Source: Clostridiaceae bacterium (lineage in GTDB: Bacteria; Bacillota; Clostridia; Oscillospirales; Acutalibacteraceae). From it: a stretch of 49,712 nt of DNA. The notes under the pieces are model-generated. The model made no database searches and was not told the origin of the DNA. It worked only from the letters and a program-made list of their open reading frames with translations. Where the stretch lies: assembly GCA_016290665.1 (NCBI GenBank), contig JAEEUW010000003.1:1-49712 (forward strand), read 5' to 3'. Of the stretch, positions 44,501-49,712 are shown piece after piece (position 1 is the first letter of the stretch; the number at the start of each line of letters is the position of its first letter). The position numbers and the translations under genes are program-made.

Positions 44501-44529
44501 TTGACTTTGCCGACATGCTATGCTATCTT
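44501..44529 (+). promoter_or_regulatory. Promoter of the cysD-cysNC-TSUP operon
   Basis: TTGACT (44501-44506), a 17-bp spacer, TATCTT (44524-44529). It is divergent from the sulfotransferase promoter within a 211-bp gap. Confidence 0.7.
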
Positions 44530-44569
44530 TTTATGGAAAGAATCGCAGATGAGAAAAGAGGCTTAACAC

Positions 44570-45463
44570 ATGAACCATTTGGATAAGCTGGAAGCGGAAT
44601 CCATTTATATTTTTCGGGAAGTGGCGGCAGAGTGTGAAGCTCCTGTTATGCTATACTCGATCGGCAAGGATTCCTCTGTCATGCTGCATCTTGCCTTAAA
44701 AGCCTTTTACCCGGAAAAGCCGCCGTTTCCTCTTTTACATATCAATACTACTTGGAAATTTAAAGAAATGATCTCTTTCCGTGATCGACGTGCAAAAGAG
44801 TTGGGAATAAAAGTAATCGAGTATATCAACGAAGATGGCCTGCGGCAGGGCATCAATCCGTTTGATCATGGTGCTGCTTACACCGATATCATGAAAACGC
44901 AGGCACTCAAGCAGGCAATTGAGAAATACGGTTTTACCGCTGCTTTCGGAGGTGCACGCCGAGACGAAGAAAAGAGCCGGGCGAAAGAACGCATTTTCTC
45001 TTTTCGAAACGCTGCTCAGGCATGGGATCCCAAACATCAGCGGCCGGAGTTTTGGAAATTATATAATACCGAGATCTATAAAGGTGAAAGCATCCGTGTA
45101 TTCCCTCTTTCAAACTGGACAGAGTTGGATATCTGGCAATACATCAAAAGGGAAAACATCCCGGTCGTGCCGCTATATTTTGCCAAGCCGCGGCCGGTTG
45201 TAGAACGTGACGGCCATCTGATACTGGTAGATGATGACAGGCTGCCGCTGCGTCCGGGGGAAACGCCGACGATCAAGAACGTTCGCTTTCGTACGCTTGG
45301 TTGTTATCCGTTGACCGGCGGAGAAGAATCAACCGCCGATACCGTAGATGCCATTATTGCCGAAACGGCATCTGCAGCAAACAGCGAAAGGACCAGCCGC
45401 GTGATTGATAAGGACGGTGGTTCCGCAAGCATGGAAAAGCGCAAACGGGAAGGTTATTTTTAA
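44570..45463 (+). CDS. cysD: Sulfate adenylyltransferase subunit 2
   Basis: 297 residues, the standard CysD length. PP-loop [19 protein letters not shown] (~33-52), [37 protein letters not shown] and the C-terminal RKREGYF end are all CysD hallmarks. With CysN it makes adenosine-5'-phosphosulfate from sulfate and ATP. AAGAGG lies upstream. The stop overlaps the cysNC start (TAATG), so translation is coupled. Confidence 0.95.
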   Translation: MNHLDKLEAESIYIFREVAAECEAPVMLYSIGKDSSVMLHLALKAFYPEKPPFPLLHINTTWKFKEMISFRDRRAKELGIKVIEYINEDGLRQGINPFDHGAAYTDIMKTQALKQAIEKYGFTAAFGGARRDEEKSRAKERIFSFRNAAQAWDPKHQRPEFWKLYNTEIYKGESIRVFPLSNWTELDIWQYIKRENIPVVPLYFAKPRPVVERDGHLILVDDDRLPLRPGETPTIKNVRFRTLGCYPLTGGEESTADTVDAIIAETASAANSERTSRVIDKDGGSASMEKRKREGYF

Positions 45464-47301
45464 TGAAAGAATTACTCAAATTCCTGACCTGCGGCAGTGT
45501 GGATGATGGAAAATCCACCCTTATCGGCCGCATACTATATGATGCCAAACTGATCTTTGCCGATCAAGAGAATGCGTTGATTATGGACTCCAGAGTGAGA
45601 ACCCAAACCGGCGAGCTCGACTATTCCCTTCTGCTTGACGGCCTGATGGCCGAGCGGGAGCAGGGCATTACTATCGATATTGCCTATCGTTTCTTTTCAA
45701 CTGAAAAAAGATCCTTTATTGTTGCGGATGCGCCGGGACATGAAGAATACACACGGAACATGGCGGTCGGCGCCTCTTTCGCGGACCTTGCCGTGATCCT
45801 GCTGGACGCTGCACATGGAATCATGCCGCAAACCAGACGCCACTTTCACATCTGTGCCATGATGGGAATCCGGCACTTTGTGTTCGCAGTCAACAAAATG
45901 GATCTGGTAGACTATGACGCCGATATTTTCAATGAGCTGTCATCCGAGATCCGGGAACTGACCAGGGACTATCCCTCAGAGGCAGTCATTATTCCGACCA
46001 GTGCAAAAAAAGGCGACAATGTCACTGTCCCTTCCGCCAGCATGCCCTGGTATCATGGCCCTGCATTGCTGCAGTATCTGGAAACTGTTCCGACTATACA
46101 GCAACCGAAAGCCGAGTCCTTTACCATGCCGGTGCAGCGCGTCTGCCGTTCAGACGGCACGTTCCGCGGATTTCAGGGTGAGGTCTTTGCCGGAAGTATT
46201 TGTGTAGGCGAACGAATCCGGGTTCTTCCCAGCAAGGAGGAGGCAACTGTTACGCGCATTCTCTGCGGTGCTGCTGACATGCAGACGGCGGAGCGGGGGA
46301 GTCCCGTCACGATTTTTCTGGACCGGGAGATCGATATTTCAAGAGGCTGCGTACTGACGCAGAACGACCGGCTGATCTGCAGTGCGGTGCTGCAGGCAGA
46401 ACTGCTCTGGTTGGATGATGAGCCGTTGGAGATCGGCAGAAGCTATTTGCTGAAAGCGGCAGCGCAAAAGATTCCTGCCGTGATCACAAAGATCAAATAT
46501 AAACTTGACATTGAATCCAACACAAAAACAAGCGGTGACAGCGTTCATAAAAACGAAATCGCCTGCTGCGAAATCTATACCGACACAGCGCTTGTGTTTG
46601 ATCTGTTTCAGAACAACCGCAATCTGGGCGGTTTGATCCTGATAGACCGGGTGCGTCATACGACATGCGCATGCGGTATGATCCGCAGCCATACAAGCGT
46701 CAGCCAAAACCTTTCCTTCCATAAAACTGATTTGAACCGCTCTTTCCGGGAACAGAACCTTTCACAGAAAGCGCAGACGATCTGGTTTACCGGGCTTTCC
46801 GGTTCCGGTAAATCCACGCTTGCTAACGCTTTGGAAAAGCGACTGTTTCTAAGCGGAAAGGCAACCATGCTTCTGGATGCCGACAATGTGCGCATGGGAC
46901 TGAACCGCGATCTCGGCTTTACAAAGGAAGACCGCAGCGAAAATATCCGACGTTTGGCCGAAACCGCCAAACTGATGAATGACGCCGGTTTGATTGTGTT
47001 GGTTTCCGCCATTTCTCCGCGCCGCGTTGATCGCAGAATGGCGCGCAGTATCATCGGAAGTGCTTTTCACGAGGTCTATATAAATACGCCGCTGGAAACC
47101 TGTATCAGCCGCGACGTCAAGGGACTTTATCAAAAAGCGCTGCGTGGTGAGATCCGGCAGTTTTCCGGCATCGACATGGCCTATGAGCCGCCGGAGCATC
47201 CGGACCTTATCATCGACACAACAGAAGTTGATGTCGATAAGTGCGTGCAGCAACTCCTGCGGGCGTTCTTTGACGATGATGCAAAAACAGTCAGGACTTA
47301 A
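45463..47301 (+). CDS. cysNC: Fused sulfate adenylyltransferase subunit 1 / APS kinase
   Basis: 612 residues. CysN GTPase part: G1 GSVDDGKST (~11-19), DAPGHEEYTRNM (G3, ~86-97), NKMD (G4), then EF-Tu-like beta-barrels (~230-425). The APS kinase part (~435-612) has Walker A TGLSGSGKSTLA and VSAISPRR with the conserved Ser. The fusion delivers APS straight to PAPS, the sulfo donor. No sulfite-forming reductase (CysH/aprAB) gene is nearby, which points to sulfation rather than cysteine synthesis or sulfate respiration. Confidence 0.95.
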   Translation: MKELLKFLTCGSVDDGKSTLIGRILYDAKLIFADQENALIMDSRVRTQTGELDYSLLLDGLMAEREQGITIDIAYRFFSTEKRSFIVADAPGHEEYTRNMAVGASFADLAVILLDAAHGIMPQTRRHFHICAMMGIRHFVFAVNKMDLVDYDADIFNELSSEIRELTRDYPSEAVIIPTSAKKGDNVTVPSASMPWYHGPALLQYLETVPTIQQPKAESFTMPVQRVCRSDGTFRGFQGEVFAGSICVGERIRVLPSKEEATVTRILCGAADMQTAERGSPVTIFLDREIDISRGCVLTQNDRLICSAVLQAELLWLDDEPLEIGRSYLLKAAAQKIPAVITKIKYKLDIESNTKTSGDSVHKNEIACCEIYTDTALVFDLFQNNRNLGGLILIDRVRHTTCACGMIRSHTSVSQNLSFHKTDLNRSFREQNLSQKAQTIWFTGLSGSGKSTLANALEKRLFLSGKATMLLDADNVRMGLNRDLGFTKEDRSENIRRLAETAKLMNDAGLIVLVSAISPRRVDRRMARSIIGSAFHEVYINTPLETCISRDVKGLYQKALRGEIRQFSGIDMAYEPPEHPDLIIDTTEVDVDKCVQQLLRAFFDDDAKTVRT

Positions 47302-47321
47302 CGAAGAAGAGGAAAGATATT

Positions 47322-48083
47322 ATGATTGTACTGTGTTTCCTGATCGGATTTGTTGCCCAGATTATTGACGGAACACTCGGAATGGCTTATGGTGTGAGCT
47401 GTAACACTTTTTTACAGTTGTTCTTCCACATGACTCCACTCATGTCATCTTCTCTGGTGCATTTTTCCGAGATTCTGACATCCGGTGTGTCAGCCCTTTC
47501 CTATTACAAGATGAAGAATATTGACAAACAATTGTTTGTCAGATTGCTTTTGCCTGGCATTGCAGGTGGTGTGATCGGCGCGTTGCTGCTTTCAGACCTA
47601 GGATCCTACATGGAGATCCCTGTGGCGGTATATCTGGTGATCATGGGCCTTGTCCTGGTTGTCAAGGCAATCCGGAACAGACCGGCAAAACCCAGAAAAA
47701 TGATTGGGGGTTTTATCTATCCTGTCGCTGCACTAGGCGGTTTGCTTGATGCTGCCGGTGGGGGTGGCTGGGGCCCAGTTGTCAACACGACCATGCTGAG
47801 CAGAAGCGAGAACGTTTCTCAAACGATCGGTTCGGTCAATACCGCGGAGTTTTTTGTAACACTCGCGGAATCCATTGTGTTTTCTTTGACGATTTCTTCT
47901 GTTACGGATCATCTCGTCGAACTCGTGTTTTTAATTCTGGGCGGAGTCTGTGCAGCACCGATTGCAGCCTGGCTGTGCAAAAAAGCAAATAAGCGGTTGC
48001 TGTTGCTTTTGGTTGGAATACTGGTTACAGGACTGAACTTGTTCAAGTTGTACAGCAAAATAGCACCATTGTTTTCACGGTGA
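47322..48083 (+). CDS. TSUP (TauE/SafE) family transporter
   Basis: 253 residues, about seven to eight membrane helices. IGFVAQIIDGTLGMAYGVSCNTFL and the second-half LLDAAGGGGWGPVVNTTML are the paired TSUP motifs. Family members move sulfite, sulfate, sulfonates or organic anions. It starts 20 bases after cysNC with AGAGGAAAG upstream, so supplying sulfate to the PAPS pathway is the simplest role; exporting a sulfur compound is the alternative. Confidence 0.9.
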   Translation: MIVLCFLIGFVAQIIDGTLGMAYGVSCNTFLQLFFHMTPLMSSSLVHFSEILTSGVSALSYYKMKNIDKQLFVRLLLPGIAGGVIGALLLSDLGSYMEIPVAVYLVIMGLVLVVKAIRNRPAKPRKMIGGFIYPVAALGGLLDAAGGGGWGPVVNTTMLSRSENVSQTIGSVNTAEFFVTLAESIVFSLTISSVTDHLVELVFLILGGVCAAPIAAWLCKKANKRLLLLLVGILVTGLNLFKLYSKIAPLFSR

Positions 48084-48153
48084 GCTGCAACGGCCTGCTT
48101 TAAACCCAGCCATTCAATGAATCAAAATACCAAGATTAGCTTTTAATAACAGA

Positions 48154-48205
48154 ACAACGTCTGGAACCCTGGTGATATACCTGTGTTCCGGGCGTTGTAG
48201 TTTTT
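48154..48205 (+). terminator. Terminator of the cysD-cysNC-TSUP operon
   Basis: ACAACGTCTGGAAC/GTTCCGGGCGTTGT (14 bp with two G-U pairs and one mismatch), then AGTTTTT. In the rest of the gene-free stretch 48084-48477 I see a second inverted pair GTCAAGTA/TACTTGAC (about 48246-48276) and the minus-strand terminator below, but no gene. Confidence 0.75.
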
Positions 48206-48309
48206 ACTGTCGGATTCACTGGAGTTTCCAAAAGCAACAATCTGGTCAAGTACGATTGGCACAGTCATACTTGACTGCTTGAAACGCCAATGGATATGAA
48301 TGGCTATGC

Positions 48310-48349
48310 ATGAAAAAACAAAGGATCGACCCGGCTGGATCGACCCTTT
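48310..48349 (-). terminator. Terminator of the Lgt-like operon
   Basis: Read on the minus strand: AAAGGGTCGATCC-AGCC-GGGTCGATCCTTT (13 bp, two G-U pairs) followed by TGTTTTTT. Confidence 0.8.
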
Positions 48350-48477
48350 AGCTAGTTACCTGAACTAAAACATAAAACTATGAAGCACTGCATACAAGAA
48401 CCAAAAGTGCAGTGCAATGGAAGCTTCTGAAGCGTTTGTCCTCCATCTGCTATGTTCCCTTCAAAACGGAGTAAGTA

Positions 48478-49263
48478 TTATTTCTCAGCAGACTTTTTGC
48501 CGAACAGAAGCTTCAGACGCGTGACCTCGTCGATATCCTCCCGGAACAACAGCGGGTGCTTTTCTGTCAGTGCCTTGTTCTTCAGCGTGAAATGGATCAC
48601 GAGGAGAACGATCAAACCAAGCGCGAATTCCGCTATACAATAGTATTGGAACTGGGAAAGCTGCCAGCGAACCGGTGTATCATCACGGAAGAACTCATAA
48701 ATAAACCGTGTTGCGCCGAACAAGAGGAGATGCTGGGCATAGGCCATGCCGTGGGTGTTGTAGTTGTGCTTTTTGGCATACAGCACAATAAACGCACAGA
48801 TCAGCAAAATCGAAGCGGCTTCTACCAGTTGGATCGGAAACAGCATGGCTTGTTGCTCCTGATTCCAAATGGCAATCTTGCCTGCATAGGGATAGCCGTA
48901 GCAGCAGCCCTGGAAAATGCAGAAAATATGTGAAACGCCGTGGTTGATGCAGGCGGTGGGGGTCAGAAAGTCAAACGTCTTTGCGTAGTTGGTCCGCAGC
49001 AGCAGGCAGATCAGATAGACGGCGGCGGGAATAAACAGAACCGCACGCACCCAGTTGATGCCGCCCTTGTGTACCAACGACAGCAAAATGATCAGCCCGT
49101 AGCCGAACGGGATCACCAGCGTGGTTGCAAGGAACGCCTTGAGCATTTTGAAGCCGAACTTTTTGCGGTACCAGAGAAGATTGAACAAAAAGTCAGCGGC
49201 AAACGCAAGAATGTAGCCCCAATAGTAGAGCGTGATGCCTAAAATCTTATAATCTGGTAACAT
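48478..49263 (-). CDS. Lgt-like membrane protein (divergent prolipoprotein diacylglyceryl transferase family)
   Basis: 261 residues, about seven membrane helices. Lgt-like parts are HIFCIFQGCCYGYP, FPIQLVEAAS and FGATRFIYEFFRDDTP in the C-terminal half. True Lgt has GRIGNF where this protein has SHIFCIF, so the essential Arg and the Asn of that motif are replaced; HGGL is also not evident. It belongs to the GCCYG-containing paralogs. Lgt moves diacylglycerol to lipoprotein Cys; this one may modify another substrate. AGGAG precedes the ATG, and a small membrane-protein gene ends 6 bases upstream. Confidence 0.75.
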   Translation of the reverse strand: MLPDYKILGITLYYWGYILAFAADFLFNLLWYRKKFGFKMLKAFLATTLVIPFGYGLIILLSLVHKGGINWVRAVLFIPAAVYLICLLLRTNYAKTFDFLTPTACINHGVSHIFCIFQGCCYGYPYAGKIAIWNQEQQAMLFPIQLVEAASILLICAFIVLYAKKHNYNTHGMAYAQHLLLFGATRFIYEFFRDDTPVRWQLSQFQYYCIAEFALGLIVLLVIHFTLKNKALTEKHPLLFREDIDEVTRLKLLFGKKSAEK

Positions 49264-49269
49264 GATTTT

Positions 49270-49659
49270 TCATCTCCTGTTCAGTTTACTACCTTCTTTA
49301 TAGATGGCTTTATAATGACTCAGCGGGTGCAGCTCCTTGCGAAGCGGAACATCGCTGATAACATCCCTGTAAATGCTTGCATACTGCTCTTCCTTGGAAG
49401 AATCAAAGCTGGAAGGTGACACTTCTTTACATCTTAAAAAAAACGAAATCGCCTGTTTTTTTGTAAAGTATCCGTTCCGGTAAAACCATTCATAGCCGAA
49501 ACGGAGCAGGAAAACTGCCACAGCCAGCATTACAGTAGCAATAAGAGTAGCAGGAATGCCGCGCGAAATCAAATTGTAGATCCAGTTGAAAACGGTGGCA
49601 ACCAAAAAGCATAAAGAAGCGACTAGAAATATTGAAAAATGAAGTCGACGATCTTTCAT
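49270..49659 (-). CDS. Hypothetical membrane protein with two helices
   Basis: 129 residues, family not recognised. Two hydrophobic helices (~8-28 and ~35-55) near the N-terminus are followed by a soluble charged tail with FYRNGYFTKKQAISFFLRCKE and a Ser/Glu-rich segment. I start at the ATG at 49659, 9 bases after GGAG; a TTG further up is possible. It ends 6 bases before the Lgt-like gene in the same direction, so the two are probably one operon, possibly with more genes beyond the window. Confidence 0.6.
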   Translation of the reverse strand: MKDRRLHFSIFLVASLCFLVATVFNWIYNLISRGIPATLIATVMLAVAVFLLRFGYEWFYRNGYFTKKQAISFFLRCKEVSPSSFDSSKEEQYASIYRDVISDVPLRKELHPLSHYKAIYKEGSKLNRR

Positions 49660-49712
49660 CAAAACCACTCCAAGTGTCAAATTTGTACCGTACGCATCAG
49701 ATGCGGCGGCTG

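Noticed and set aside
43255-48083. Assimilatory sulfate reduction or dissimilatory sulfate respiration
   Set aside because: Only activation enzymes (CysD, CysNC) are present; there is no APS/PAPS reductase or sulfite reductase, and a sulfotransferase is adjacent instead.

Overview
The window looks like chromosomal DNA of a GC-rich, spore-forming gut-type Clostridia member, most likely near Oscillospirales/Ruminococcaceae. This is inferred from an IspH-S1 ribosomal protein fusion (a clostridial trait), two sporulation regulators (sigma-G and SpoIIID), very consistent sigma-A promoters with 17-bp spacers, Gram-positive Shine-Dalgarno sites, and a dense set of plant-glycan enzymes. No rRNA, CRISPR array, intact insertion sequence or prophage was seen.

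Layout. 1-5150: 3' end of ispH-rpsA, a small DUF559 nuclease-fold gene between inverted copies of a dispersed repeat, and a large secreted leucine-rich-repeat protein. 5154-8664 (minus): AEC transporter plus GH27 alpha-galactosidase operon, and trmO. 8786-12821 (plus): GH31 (sulfoquinovosidase-like), DUF4867 and a fucose/arabinose-isomerase-like protein in one tight operon. 12892-16262: GH3 beta-glucosidase divergent from an AraC regulator. 16356-19403: Crp/Fnr regulator with a NitT/TauT-type ABC importer. 19474-21250 (minus): KDPG aldolase and KDG kinase. 21371-26596: beta-mannosidase, GH51 arabinofuranosidase and a CofE-like ligase. 26860-30789: sigG divergent from a GH2 beta-galactosidase. 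30915-39053: iolG-iolB-iolD-iolE followed by a metallophosphoesterase, a GH16 glucanase and a glycerophosphodiesterase. 39154-42694: tRNA-Val, DUF3737, MATE exporter, DUF1643 and spoIIID.

From about 42.7 kb base composition becomes visibly more AT-rich. A decayed IS3-type orfA is followed by a sulfotransferase, divergent from cysD-cysNC-TSUP, then an Lgt-like membrane protein and a small membrane protein. This reads as an acquired module that activates sulfate to PAPS and transfers it to an unknown acceptor.

Taken together, the region couples glycan breakdown (galactose, glucose, mannose, arabinose and beta-glucan linkages), ketodeoxy-sugar-acid and inositol catabolism, and sulfo-metabolism. 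The strongest leads are the sulfation island, the GH31/DUF4867/isomerase operon (whose GH31 keeps most sulfoquinovosidase residues but has Gln where the sulfonate-binding Arg is expected), the GH27 enzyme with a module inserted after its nucleophile, and the DUF559 gene embedded in inverted repeats.
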